Shown in pieces: positions 1 through 8,617 of a stretch of 64,000 nucleotides of DNA. Source of the DNA: an uncultured Prevotellaceae bacterium (GTDB taxonomy: Bacteria; Bacteroidota; Bacteroidia; Bacteroidales; Bacteroidaceae); NCBI GenBank assembly GCA_902778535.1, contig CACYYG010000007.1, positions 45,142 through 109,141 on the forward strand. The letters run 5' to 3'. Positions within the stretch are counted from its first letter, which is position 1; the number at the start of each line of letters is the position of its first letter. The notes under the pieces are model-generated. The model was not told the origin of the DNA, did no database searches, and saw only the letters and a program-made list of their open reading frames with translations. The translations under genes and the position numbers were made by a program.

Positions 1-2
1 CT

Positions 3-419
3 GTGAAGGACGCCATCCACTGCAAGGAGTATTTCCTGATGGAGAGCGGCACGGTGAACATTAACAGTGCTGGCGAAGACGGTGTCCAGGTGGAGCTGGC
101 CAACGACCCCGAAACCGGAATCATCGCTGACCATGAGGACGAGAACACCGGCAATTTCTACATGGAGGGTGGCACACTGACCATCAGCAGCTATACCGGC
201 AAGGCTGTGAAGGCTGATGGTGAGCTCAAGATTACCGGTGGCAAGCGCAGTTTCAGCGATAACGACATGCAGGCCTATGCCGGCATTGCCGACCAGTGGG
301 CTGACGCCGATGCTGTCTCATATTACGACCTGAATGGCCTACGCATCAGCCAGCCGAAGCTGCGTGGCATCTACATTGAGCGCCGTGGCAGCAAGTCTTT
401 CAAGCGGATCATGCGTTAA
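3..419 (+). CDS. C-terminal part of a secreted carbohydrate-binding-type protein (partial)
   Basis: This is the 3' end of a gene that begins before the window; the frame is open from the first bases, so the apparent first codon is not a start. About 138 residues are visible. They show short turns of the kind 'ESGTVNINSAGEDGVQ' and 'MEGGTLTISSYTGKAV', which suggest a right-handed beta-helix. That pattern fits the DUF4353 'carbohydrate-binding domain' proteins common in Prevotella. The protein ends in 'YYDLNGLRISQPKLRGIYI' plus a basic tail, the same sort of C-terminal module seen on most secreted proteins in this window and probably a type IX secretion or anchoring signal. The stop lies 8 bp from the convergent gene at 428-3073. 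The family call is an inference from pattern only. Confidence 0.55.
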   Translation: MKDAIHCKEYFLMESGTVNINSAGEDGVQVELANDPETGIIADHEDENTGNFYMEGGTLTISSYTGKAVKADGELKITGGKRSFSDNDMQAYAGIADQWADADAVSYYDLNGLRISQPKLRGIYIERRGSKSFKRIMR

Positions 420-427
420 GCCTTGTT

Positions 428-3073
428 TTATTTTAGAACGACTTTGCCATTGATAATATTCAGTCCGTGACGAGGCTGTTGCAAACGAATGCCTTTCATC
501 GTATAAACGGTGGAAGGCATTTTTTGTACCTCCGGCTCGCTGATGGCCGTGACGCCGTTGTAGACAGTGTTCACCTCGTCCTCATTCAGGGCATAGTTGT
601 AGATGCGCACATCCTGCATCTGACCACTGAATCCGGGGTCACTGTTGAAGAAGCTACGACCGATGTAGTTGATGACGGGCTTCACGTCGGCCGGACTGAT
701 GCTGATGGCGTCAGTGCTGGCTTTTACCTCTCCGTCAACGTAGATGCATGACTTGCCTTGCTTCATGGTGATGGCCACATGTTTCCACTGGCCAGTAGGC
801 AATTTCGGGGCGTCGAGGTGTTCCTCGGTGCCGCCGTTCTTGATGGCCAGCCGCATGATGGAGCCGTTGCTGGGCGTGAGGAAGAGGTAATGGTCGGTGT
901 CGTAGCCGAAGTCAAACAGACGCTGCCAGGCTGTCGATGACGAGCACTTTACCCACATGGCAACGGTCAGCTCGTCGCTGGCAGGCGTGTTGACAGGCAG
1001 TTGCAGCCATTGATTTCCGCCGAAGCTAAGCGCCTTCGTGTCGTCTGTATGGCCTGCTACAAAGTTGGTTTTGATGGCGCTGACGGCATGGCGACAGTTT
1101 TTCGTGGCGTCGTTGATGGTGCCGTCCATCGTCCAAAGACCCACCATTGTCCTGTCTGTCAGCACGGTGGCGCTGACGGTTTCCGATGCCGCACTCTGAT
1201 TCTGGGCTGTGTCGACGGCTTTCACTTTGTATTGGTAAGTGCGGCCAGGCAGCACGCTGTTGTCTACATAGAAAGGCTCGCCCGTTACTTCCGAAGGAGG
1301 CGAGATGCGGCGTGCAATAGTGTTCCACTCGTCACTGCCTTCTTCGCTCCTCAGTACCATATAGCCGTCGAGGTCTTCCTCCGAACCATTGGTCCAGGTG
1401 AGGAGTACCGATGCCGACTGAGCTTCTGCCGCTAATCCTGTGGGCTGCTCAGGAGCAGTCGTCTCGTAGGGCACGTCAACAGGCATCAAGCGCCATTGAA
1501 GCAGTCGATGCATTGACTCGTTCTCAGGCAGGATACGTTGATTGACGTTCACGTTGTTGGTGTTGCTGCTCGACGATGCAGCCAAGTATAGTGCACTCTC
1601 GCGGTTGCGCACATAGTAATAGCCCTCACCGGCATATTGCAGGTACCACTGCTCGTTGCTGCTTGGTGTGTCATTTCTGGAGTAGGCCATGACGTTAGCG
1701 GCGTTTTCAGTAGAGAAATCTCGTACGTTCATCCTTGTCTTAGGATTGTCGACAGATGTGAACTCGAAGAAGCTGAAGTCGCCGCCGATGCGTGGGCTGA
1801 CAGGTGCAAAGTTCCACTGTTGTCTGGCTGTACCCGTGTATTTCTGCATCACGATATTTTCGCCATTAACAGCGGCGACGTTGCCCGTCGCTCTGTTCAC
1901 CAGCTTGTAAACGCCATTGGTGAGGGGCACGGAAGGTACGTCATTGCCGAAGGTGATGTCGATGACACATTCGGCGTTGGTCTGGCCGGTTTGGTAGTCT
2001 GTGCCGCCGGGGATAGTCATACGGTACTGACGTGTGGGACCATTGCCGTTGAAGTAGACGTCGCGGTCTACAGATACAAACTGATAGCTGGTGGTCTTGG
2101 CCTGGCGCTCGCTGGAGCCTACGAATGCTTTCACGCGGCCGTCGTCGTGGCGGTAGACGCTGGCCGACGTCCAGTTGTTGCGGTGCTCGCCGTATGCAAG
2201 ACGCTCGCCGTGGCGGCTGATGTCGCAGAACTCACCGCGTGCGCGGCTGTCGAAACCCCACCAGATGCCTACGGTCATGCCATATTCCAGACCCGTCATG
2301 GCTTCGGTCACGTTGTGCATCTCGTCGTTGTAGCCCACCTTGCCGTCTGCAGCCAGCTGCTTATAGAACTTGACGTAGTTGTCAAAAGAGCCGGCCAGCT
2401 GGTGAGTGTTTCCCCAGTCATAATACTGCTTGCCGCTGGTGTACCACGTTAGTGCCTTGTCATCGTTCAGCGTGTTGCCGCCAACCATCGCCACTTCAGC
2501 ACAGCGTGGATAGTTTTCTTTTAGGAGTTTCGCCACCTGCCATTGCTTCTGCACGGTGGCACCCTCTTCTTGTGTCCAGTAGTCTGGCTCGTTGAATGGC
2601 GACACGCCCACGATGGGATGACTGGTGTACTGCTGCATCCAGTGCACGTGGCTGTTGATCATCGCAGCCCAGTGCTCTATGTTGCAGTTTTTGTTCACCA
2701 CGAAATAGTCGCAGGTGCCAGCCTCTTGGTCGGCGGTAAAGACGATAGGCAGTTCCTTGTCAACAATATTGAAGATGTTGGAGCGCTCTTTCAACTTGGT
2801 GATGACATTGGCTGCCAAAGCCGAATCGTTGACGAGCGGGTAAGTGAAACGATAGGCCGAGCGCCCTATGCCGATGTTCTCCTTGCCCATGTGGTTGATG
2901 CCTTTGCGCAGATTCTGCTCGCTGATCCATGCCTGATCAAGGCCCCACGTAGGATTGAAGCGGTGGCCCGTCTGGCTGAGGTCGAAGGCTATGGTGACAT
3001 CAGCCTTCTCTACTACCTGTGCATTGGACGCCAGGCAGGTAGCGAAGAAAAAAAAGATGAGTGTACGTTTCAT
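428..3073 (-). CDS. secreted multimodular glycosidase, GH30-like barrel with lectin, FnIII and LamG-type modules
   Basis: An 881-residue secreted protein with a signal peptide at residues 1-18. The catalytic region (about 25-375) has a clan GH-A look: 'GVSPFNEPDYW' places a likely acid/base at Glu162, and 'YNDEMHNVTEA' offers Glu251 or Glu257 as nucleophile. This resembles GH30-type enzymes, but the exact family and substrate cannot be read. Then come a ricin-like beta-trefoil region (about 383-530), a fibronectin type III module (about 545-640), a LamG/concanavalin-like module (about 643-845, starting 'GLWTMDGTINDATK'), and a C-terminal sorting-type tail ending 'GLNIINGKVVLK'. It lies 10 bp downstream of the gene at 3084-6173 and is probably co-transcribed with it. 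Confidence 0.7.
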   Translation of the reverse strand: MKRTLIFFFFATCLASNAQVVEKADVTIAFDLSQTGHRFNPTWGLDQAWISEQNLRKGINHMGKENIGIGRSAYRFTYPLVNDSALAANVITKLKERSNIFNIVDKELPIVFTADQEAGTCDYFVVNKNCNIEHWAAMINSHVHWMQQYTSHPIVGVSPFNEPDYWTQEEGATVQKQWQVAKLLKENYPRCAEVAMVGGNTLNDDKALTWYTSGKQYYDWGNTHQLAGSFDNYVKFYKQLAADGKVGYNDEMHNVTEAMTGLEYGMTVGIWWGFDSRARGEFCDISRHGERLAYGEHRNNWTSASVYRHDDGRVKAFVGSSERQAKTTSYQFVSVDRDVYFNGNGPTRQYRMTIPGGTDYQTGQTNAECVIDITFGNDVPSVPLTNGVYKLVNRATGNVAAVNGENIVMQKYTGTARQQWNFAPVSPRIGGDFSFFEFTSVDNPKTRMNVRDFSTENAANVMAYSRNDTPSSNEQWYLQYAGEGYYYVRNRESALYLAASSSSNTNNVNVNQRILPENESMHRLLQWRLMPVDVPYETTAPEQPTGLAAEAQSASVLLTWTNGSEEDLDGYMVLRSEEGSDEWNTIARRISPPSEVTGEPFYVDNSVLPGRTYQYKVKAVDTAQNQSAASETVSATVLTDRTMVGLWTMDGTINDATKNCRHAVSAIKTNFVAGHTDDTKALSFGGNQWLQLPVNTPASDELTVAMWVKCSSSTAWQRLFDFGYDTDHYLFLTPSNGSIMRLAIKNGGTEEHLDAPKLPTGQWKHVAITMKQGKSCIYVDGEVKASTDAISISPADVKPVINYIGRSFFNSDPGFSGQMQDVRIYNYALNEDEVNTVYNGVTAISEPEVQKMPSTVYTMKGIRLQQPRHGLNIINGKVVLK

Positions 3074-3083
3074 AGTCTAGTAG

Positions 3084-6000
3084 TTATTTCACGATGAGCT
3101 TCTTGGCCTGTCCGTTCTCCACTTTGATATACAAACCTTGCGGCAGCTGGTTGGCATCTGGTTGTTTTCTGCCATCCATGCCATAAACGCCATCAGCCTT
3201 GATACGCTCTGCTCTGGGGGTACTGATGCCCGACAGGTCGTCGATGGCATGATACTTCAGCACAAAACCTGTAGCGCACCACCAGCCCTCGCGGTTGTCC
3301 TTGCTTCCGCTGGCATTGCCGAAGGAATGCCACCAACCAGTATGAGCACCTTCCTTCGAACTCTTGAAACCCAGCGTCACCGAACCGTTGGCAGGCACGT
3401 AGACAGGCGTTGTTGTCAGCGTCTCCCACTTTTCGTTGTCGCTCACAGGAAGGTCGAACCAGTCATGCGACATCGTAGGCGTCACTGCTTCCATATCGCC
3501 ACACTTCAGGTAGCCGTGCTGGTCGCTGATGCAGAAGTGTTCTGTGGTGGCCTTACATTCCAGCTCATAATAGCCCTCAGGCAGGCCCGTTACCGTCTGA
3601 CGGATTTCCATCGTGGCAGTCTTTGAAGTAGTGCTCCACCAGGAGTTCCAGCATGTCTTGCCAAATTTTGTGGTGGCTTTCTGGTCGCCACCGGTATAGG
3701 TACCTACCTTCGTTTCCCAGCCATCGCTCTTTTCCGATGCAAACGAGCCGTACTTAGGCTGTTTCGGCGAGCGGACAAAATCCAGATAAGTGTCCAGCAT
3801 CAACTGCAGCTCGCTGACAGCAGCCTTGGCCTCTGCTCTTGTCTGCGCATTTTGTGCCTGCGCTAGCAATTCCTTCATTTGATTGTAGCCCTGACAGGGC
3901 TTATTTTCGATGGCAGCCAATGTAGTAGCAATGCGACTGATTTCGTCGGCAAGAGCCGTCGACTGCTCTTCGTAGGCCGTTTCTGCCTGCTCTATCAGTT
4001 GCGCTGCCTGGTTGCCATGCGCCACGGCCTCATCGCGTGAAGCGAAGAGCGGACGCAGTTCCACAGCGTCTATCTGTGCCTTGGCTGCCAGCGTATAGAA
4101 TGCCAGGATGCCCTTGCTGTAAGTGTCGCTGTTGAAGACGAACTTCTCCAGGTTCCATGCCGTTCCATTCGTAGCCTTTGCCACTTCCTTGGTCAGCGAG
4201 CTGCCGTCGGCACTGAGTGCCATTTTCACGTAGTTGCCACTGTTGATAGTCGCTATGCGGAAGATATAGTTCTGATTGGGCGTGAGTTCCACCACCTTCT
4301 TGACAGACGTGATGGCATTCATTCCGCCAGAAAGATGGGCCTGCAGGTAGGCATTGTTATGATAGCCGCCAGCGCCCACCACCTGGAACTGGGGTTCAGT
4401 CAGCGGTTTCCCCTGTCCGTTGGTCCAGTCGGTGAAGCCAAGGTCAAAGTCGCCGTTGAGCAGCAGGTTGCCGCCAGCGTAGAACGTCTGGCCGTCCACA
4501 TCAACCACATCGCCCGCGTTCAGTTCATCCGATGTGTAATACTCCTTGCCGTTGAGGTCGATGAGGTGCACGCGATACTTGATATTCTCATCAGCTTGAT
4601 TCACATCGTATGTATAGTTCGAGGCCGTCTCTTTCTGCTGAATGGTGTCGAGCACCACCCATCGTCCTGTCTCGTCCTTCATCTGCACCTCCATCAGTTG
4701 GTTGTACTCACCGTTTGAGTCGTACCATGCGAGCCGTGTCTTTCCGTTTGTCTGCACCGTAACCTTGAACTTCGAGGGACCGTACTGACGCGGTGTCGTG
4801 GGCACGAAGTCATACTTGCCGTTGTAGCCCATCGGAGCAATCATCGAGGCATAGTATTCGCCGGCAGGTGTCAATTTGTTATTATAGACCTTCGAGATGG
4901 CAGCCTCGTTGTTCCAATAGTAATAGCGTTCCACGTAGTCATAGTTGTTCAGCTTAGAGCAGATGTTTTGCAGGGCCGACTTCACCTGAGCTTGTGTGAC
5001 GCCGCTGGCAAAGGCACCGTTCTTGTTCCATGAGGCGCCCCAGCACCACTCCGAAATCCAGATAGGACGCTTGTACTTGTCACTCCAGTTGTGCAGGTTG
5101 TTGAACTTGCTTTCCGGCCAATAGCAGTGCAGGTCGATGATGTCGCAGCGCCAGCCGCGAGCGTCAATAGAGTCGAGGAACTGAGCCAGAAATCCTGTAG
5201 CATTGTCATAGTCGCTGCCGTCCCATGATGCAGGCGAGCACAGACGCAAGCCCGTGCGCATCATGTTCTCCCAGTTGTTCAGGATGGTCGTCAGGTCCTG
5301 TGGACGATCGTCGGCTGAGTTGAGCGGCTCGTTGTTGTTCTTACAGTGAGGCGACTGCGAAGTGCCGCCTATGGTGCTCGACGAGGGCCAGTCCTCGTAG
5401 ATATGGTTGGGCACCCACTCATAGTCGGGCAGGAGCGAGTTGTTGCCCTGTCCCCAGTCATAGCTGCTCTGCACGTTGAGGGCATTGAGTACAGTCCTGT
5501 CCGTGCAATTGGCCAGTTGCTTCTTGCCTGCATCATACCATTTGAATATACGATAGGACGAGATTTTCTGGTCAAGCACCGGGGGCAGTTCGCTGATTTC
5601 CAAATCGTTGTTGGCAGCAATGAAACAGCGGCTGTAGCCACGTCCGCCGCTCTGTGTCGAGAAAGTCACCATATAGCCTCTCTTCAGCTTGAACGAGCGA
5701 ATCTGATTGTTCAGTAGGTTCGCGGTCAGGGTGTTCATATAGCCTCCCGAGTTGCCCATTCCGTAGTTGTTGCACGACTCTCCCGTAAAATCTCTTTCCG
5801 TGAAGGTAGTCAGTGGCTTCAGCGTGTTGGCGTATGGCATGATGATGCAGCCGTTGCGATAAATCTTCACCTGGCAGTTGGTGTTATTCTTGGCTTGTGT
5901 GCCATTGATCTGCACATATTTCAGCCATTTGCTGACGGCCACCGAAGGCTTCACGCTCTGCAGGATGACGACGGCATGTTCCGTATTAATAATGTTGACG

Positions 6001-6173
6001 AGTCCTTCGTCGCTGAAGGGCGTATCACTGGTGACGATATAGTCGACGTCGTTCTGTAATTCTACCGTCGTTGTCACTTGTTCCACGGTCTGTCTGGCGT
6101 TGGCAGCCCAGAGCTGTGACGTTAGCAGCAACATTACGCCCGTGACCAAGAACTTCATTAGCATATTTTTCAT
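3084..6173 (-). CDS. secreted glycosidase, GH128/Glyco_hydro_cc-like, with accessory modules
   Basis: A 1029-residue secreted protein with a signal peptide ending near residue 23. Residues about 220-445 look like the Asl1/GH128 'Glyco_hydro_cc' barrel: 'CKNNNEPLN' gives Glu282 as candidate acid/base, 'DIIDLHCYWP' follows, and 'PIWISEWCWGA' gives Glu375 as candidate nucleophile. GH128 enzymes characterised elsewhere act on beta-1,3-glucans, but the substrate here is not established. Downstream are an FnIII-like stretch, a CBM4/9-like jelly roll ('LLNGDFDLGFTDW', about 565-715), an alanine-rich helical region (about 720-805), another beta-sandwich region and a tail ending 'GLYIKVENGQAKKLIVK'. 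It is the first gene of a two-gene operon with 428-3073, with its own promoter upstream. Confidence 0.65.
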   Translation of the reverse strand: MKNMLMKFLVTGVMLLLTSQLWAANARQTVEQVTTTVELQNDVDYIVTSDTPFSDEGLVNIINTEHAVVILQSVKPSVAVSKWLKYVQINGTQAKNNTNCQVKIYRNGCIIMPYANTLKPLTTFTERDFTGESCNNYGMGNSGGYMNTLTANLLNNQIRSFKLKRGYMVTFSTQSGGRGYSRCFIAANNDLEISELPPVLDQKISSYRIFKWYDAGKKQLANCTDRTVLNALNVQSSYDWGQGNNSLLPDYEWVPNHIYEDWPSSSTIGGTSQSPHCKNNNEPLNSADDRPQDLTTILNNWENMMRTGLRLCSPASWDGSDYDNATGFLAQFLDSIDARGWRCDIIDLHCYWPESKFNNLHNWSDKYKRPIWISEWCWGASWNKNGAFASGVTQAQVKSALQNICSKLNNYDYVERYYYWNNEAAISKVYNNKLTPAGEYYASMIAPMGYNGKYDFVPTTPRQYGPSKFKVTVQTNGKTRLAWYDSNGEYNQLMEVQMKDETGRWVVLDTIQQKETASNYTYDVNQADENIKYRVHLIDLNGKEYYTSDELNAGDVVDVDGQTFYAGGNLLLNGDFDLGFTDWTNGQGKPLTEPQFQVVGAGGYHNNAYLQAHLSGGMNAITSVKKVVELTPNQNYIFRIATINSGNYVKMALSADGSSLTKEVAKATNGTAWNLEKFVFNSDTYSKGILAFYTLAAKAQIDAVELRPLFASRDEAVAHGNQAAQLIEQAETAYEEQSTALADEISRIATTLAAIENKPCQGYNQMKELLAQAQNAQTRAEAKAAVSELQLMLDTYLDFVRSPKQPKYGSFASEKSDGWETKVGTYTGGDQKATTKFGKTCWNSWWSTTSKTATMEIRQTVTGLPEGYYELECKATTEHFCISDQHGYLKCGDMEAVTPTMSHDWFDLPVSDNEKWETLTTTPVYVPANGSVTLGFKSSKEGAHTGWWHSFGNASGSKDNREGWWCATGFVLKYHAIDDLSGISTPRAERIKADGVYGMDGRKQPDANQLPQGLYIKVENGQAKKLIVK

Positions 6174-6215
6174 GTTGAGTGATGTTTAGATGTTCGTTTT
6201 TAGCTGTTCAGCGTG

Positions 6216-6247
6216 CAAATATACGAAAAGAATGTGAAAGGAAGAAA
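6216..6247 (-). promoter_or_regulatory. Bacteroidetes-type promoter for the glycosidase operon
   Basis: On the minus strand, TATATTTG (6223-6216) matches the -7 consensus TAnnTTTG. A -33-like TTTC (6247-6244) lies 20 bp upstream. It sits about 40 bp before the start of the gene at 3084-6173. Confidence 0.55.
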
Positions 6248-6275
6248 GAAAAACTTGTTTTTTTTGAGAGGATTG

Positions 6276-6307
6276 TTTCGTGTATGTTAATATTTTGTGT
6301 AATTTTG
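6276..6307 (+). promoter_or_regulatory. Bacteroidetes-type promoter for the esterase-trpF operon
   Basis: TAATTTTG at 6300-6307 matches TAnnTTTG, with TTTC at 6276-6279 20 bp upstream. The promoter lies between the upstream in-frame ATG at 6280 and the ATG at 6334, which supports 6334 as the true start of the esterase. Confidence 0.55.
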
Positions 6308-6333
6308 CACCTGTTAAGAATGTAATGACTGCC

Positions 6334-7731
6334 ATGAAAAAGACCTTTACCTTGTTATTGGCGTTGCTGACATTGCCCCTATGGTCGCAAACGGCGCGCC
6401 AGTTCACCGTTAACATTACGCCCGACGGGCTGGCCAAGATGGAAGCTTACTTACCGCAGCAGCCTACGGGCCGTGCCATTGTAGACTGTCCTGGCGGCGG
6501 CTATTCGCACTTAGCCACGCAGCACGAAGGCCACGACTGGGCACCTTGGTTCAACGAGCGCGGAATCGCCTTCTTCGTCCTTACTTATAGGATGCCCAAT
6601 GGCAATCGCACCATTCCCCTCGGCGATGCACAGCAGGCCATCCGCATCGTGCGTGACTCGGCGCAGGTGTGGGGCATCAATCCGTTGGACGTAGGCATCA
6701 TGGGCTTCTCGGCCGGAGGCCATTTGGCCAGCAGTGTCTCCACGCATAGCGAGTTCGACTGCCGTCCCGATTTCAGCATCCTTTTCTATCCCGTCGTATC
6801 AATGGACCAGCGCGTTACGCATAAAGGTTCTTGCGTGAACTTCCTTGGCGAGGAAGGAGCGAAGGACGATAAACTGGTGAAATGGTGGTCGAACCAGAAC
6901 GCCGTCGTCAGCCATCTCACGCCACCTGCCATCATTCTCACTGCCAACGACGACGGCGTGGTGCCGCCCGTCACCAACGGCGTGGCCTACTACAGCGAGA
7001 TGCGCAAGAAGGGAAACCACTGCTCGCTCTATGTCTATCCCTCCGGCGGTCACGGCTTCGGCTTCCGCAGCTCATGGCCTTACCACGACCAGATGCTGGC
7101 CGACCTGAACGGCTGGCTGCAGTCGCTGCCCCAGCATCCCGTCGATGCCGTGCGTGTGGCCTGCATCGGCAACAGCATCACCCACGGTTCGGGCATTGAC
7201 ATGCAGGAGCAGAAAGGCTATCCCGCCCAGTTGCAGCGCCTGCTGGGCAATGGCTGCGTGGTGAAGAACTACGGCGTGGGTGCACGCTGCATGATGAGCA
7301 CCAGCGACCACCCCTACATGCAAGAGCAGGCCTGGCGCGATGCCAAGGCGTTTCTTCCGAATATCGTGGTCATCAAGCTCGGCACCAACGATTCGAAGGA
7401 CTATCAGTGGAATCAGCAGCAGTATGAGCACGACTATCAGGCCATGCTCGACACACTGAAGGCGCTGCCCTCGAAGCCGGCCATCTATCTTTGCACACCC
7501 ATTCGTGCCTTCCGCGACAAGTGGGGCATTACCGACAGCGTCATCGTCAACGGCGTCATCCCTTCCATCGAGAAGATTGCCAAGAAGAACCGTCTGACGG
7601 TTATCGACCTGCACAGCGCCGTCACCGACGAGAAGGAAATGACCTCCGACATGATTCACCCCAACGACAGGGGCGCCAGCCGTATGGCGCAAGTCATTGC
7701 TGACGCACTGAAACCCCGTACTCAACAATAG
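6334..7731 (+). CDS. two-domain secreted esterase: alpha/beta hydrolase plus SGNH hydrolase
   Basis: A probable carbohydrate acetyl- or feruloyl-esterase made of two different hydrolase folds. I chose ATG 6334 because it opens directly on a signal peptide (MKKTFTLLLALLTLPLWSQ) and lies just downstream of a promoter match; the upstream in-frame ATG at 6280 precedes that promoter. The N-terminal half is a BD-FAE/axe-type alpha/beta hydrolase: 'DCPGGGYSHL' oxyanion loop, 'GFSAGGHLA' with nucleophile Ser126, and 'SGGHGFG' with the likely His. The C-terminal half is an SGNH hydrolase: 'GNSITHGSG' (Ser281), 'LGTNDS' (Asn352), and 'DMIHPND' (Asp439/His442). Both sets of catalytic residues are present, so both halves may be active. 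Pectin acetyl groups are a plausible substrate given the operon downstream. It ends 4 bp before trpF. Confidence 0.8.
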   Translation: MKKTFTLLLALLTLPLWSQTARQFTVNITPDGLAKMEAYLPQQPTGRAIVDCPGGGYSHLATQHEGHDWAPWFNERGIAFFVLTYRMPNGNRTIPLGDAQQAIRIVRDSAQVWGINPLDVGIMGFSAGGHLASSVSTHSEFDCRPDFSILFYPVVSMDQRVTHKGSCVNFLGEEGAKDDKLVKWWSNQNAVVSHLTPPAIILTANDDGVVPPVTNGVAYYSEMRKKGNHCSLYVYPSGGHGFGFRSSWPYHDQMLADLNGWLQSLPQHPVDAVRVACIGNSITHGSGIDMQEQKGYPAQLQRLLGNGCVVKNYGVGARCMMSTSDHPYMQEQAWRDAKAFLPNIVVIKLGTNDSKDYQWNQQQYEHDYQAMLDTLKALPSKPAIYLCTPIRAFRDKWGITDSVIVNGVIPSIEKIAKKNRLTVIDLHSAVTDEKEMTSDMIHPNDRGASRMAQVIADALKPRTQQ

Positions 7732-7735
7732 TGTT

Positions 7736-8407
7736 ATGAAGATAAAAGTTTGCGGCATGCGCGACGGCAAGAACATCCGCGAAGTGGAGGCTCTTGGCGT
7801 TGACTATATTGGCATGATTTTCTGGAGCGGCTCGCCGCGCAATGTTACGATGGTGCCCACACACGCAGGCATCATTCCCGACAGGGCCAGTCTCTCACCT
7901 CTCACCTCTCACCACTCACCACTAAGAGTTGGCGTCTTCGTCGACGAGATGCCGCAAAGCATTATTACGCGCGTGGTGAATTATCAGCTCGATGTCGTGC
8001 AAATGCATGGTCACGAATCGCCAACTGTCATCCGCAACCTGCGCGCTACCCTCGACCCAGACTTCCGTCCGGGCATCCAGTTCTGGAAAGCTGTCAGCAT
8101 TGCAAGCACCGACGATCTGAACGCCTGCGAGCAGTATTTCAACTGCGTCGATGCCTTCGTCTTCGACACTCGCTGTGACAGCGTGGGCGGCAGTGGGCGG
8201 CAGTTCGACTGGCAGCTGCTGGAAGCCTATCACGGCCCTGTGCCCTTCCTGCTGAGCGGCGGCATTGGCCCCGACGATGCTGCCCGAGTAAAGGCTTTCC
8301 ATCACCCTCAGTGCATTGGCATCGACCTCAACTCCCGTTTTGAGACTGCACCCGCTGTGAAAGACGTTGACCTGCTGCGCAGTTTTTTGCAGCAGGTTGG
8401 CGCATAA
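7736..8407 (+). CDS. trpF: phosphoribosylanthranilate isomerase TrpF
   Basis: TrpF converts N-(5-phosphoribosyl)anthranilate to CdRP in tryptophan synthesis. The protein opens with 'MKIKVCGMRDG' (catalytic Cys6), has 'YIGMIFWSGSPRNV', 'GVFVDE', 'VVQMHGHE', and 'FVFDTR' with catalytic Asp144, and closes with 'LSGGIGPDDA' and 'GIDLNSRFE', all hallmarks of the family. An oddity is an insert at about residues 49-63 ('RASLSPLTSHHSPL'), encoded by a TCTCACC-type simple repeat of a kind also found elsewhere in the window; it falls just before the 'RVGVFVDE' strand. No other trp genes are present. Its start lies 4 bp after the esterase stop, so the two are probably co-transcribed, which is odd for an amino-acid gene. 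Confidence 0.92.
   Translation: MKIKVCGMRDGKNIREVEALGVDYIGMIFWSGSPRNVTMVPTHAGIIPDRASLSPLTSHHSPLRVGVFVDEMPQSIITRVVNYQLDVVQMHGHESPTVIRNLRATLDPDFRPGIQFWKAVSIASTDDLNACEQYFNCVDAFVFDTRCDSVGGSGRQFDWQLLEAYHGPVPFLLSGGIGPDDAARVKAFHHPQCIGIDLNSRFETAPAVKDVDLLRSFLQQVGA
7889..7925 (+). repeat. TCTCACC-type simple repeat inside trpF
   Basis: Tandem CTCTCACC/CACTCACC units, in frame, encode a Ser/Leu/Pro/His-rich insert in TrpF. The same kind of repeat is seen in the hybrid sensor (40309-40380), SusC (44568-44605) and the second SusC (54197-54236). Confidence 0.8.
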
Positions 8408-8425
8408 AGCGGGATTGTGCTAAAA

Positions 8426-8491
8426 CAGTAACCACGTGGGTTACTGTCTGTAACCACCGTGGTTACTGTCAGTAACCCACGTGGTTACTGT
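8426..8491. repeat. array of three 22-bp palindromic repeats, left flank of the pectin operon
   Basis: Three abutting 22-bp units (8426-8447, 8448-8469, 8470-8491), each itself an inverted repeat around a core such as GTAACCCACGTGGTTAC. The first unit is identical to 19084-19105 in the second array, which lies beyond the other end of the pectin operon. There are no spacers. The array sits between the trpF stop and the promoter of the GH28-GH105 gene. Confidence 0.9.
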
Positions 8492-8557
8492 TTTGTTACA
8501 ATGGCCTACTGACGTAAACGTTTTCGCGAAGTGCCGTTTTTTTTGTCCCTTATATTT

Positions 8558-8588
8558 TTTGCCGTTAGGATAGTTTTTCGTATCTTTG
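8558..8588 (+). promoter_or_regulatory. Bacteroidetes-type promoter of the pectin operon
   Basis: TTTG at 8558-8561, a 19-bp spacer, then TATCTTTG at 8581-8588, a full match to the -33/-7 consensus. It lies 29 bp upstream of the ATG at 8618 and is the only strong promoter seen before the three pectin genes. Confidence 0.75.
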
Positions 8589-8617
8589 CAACCTATTAAC
8601 TAATCGCAAACAACTTA

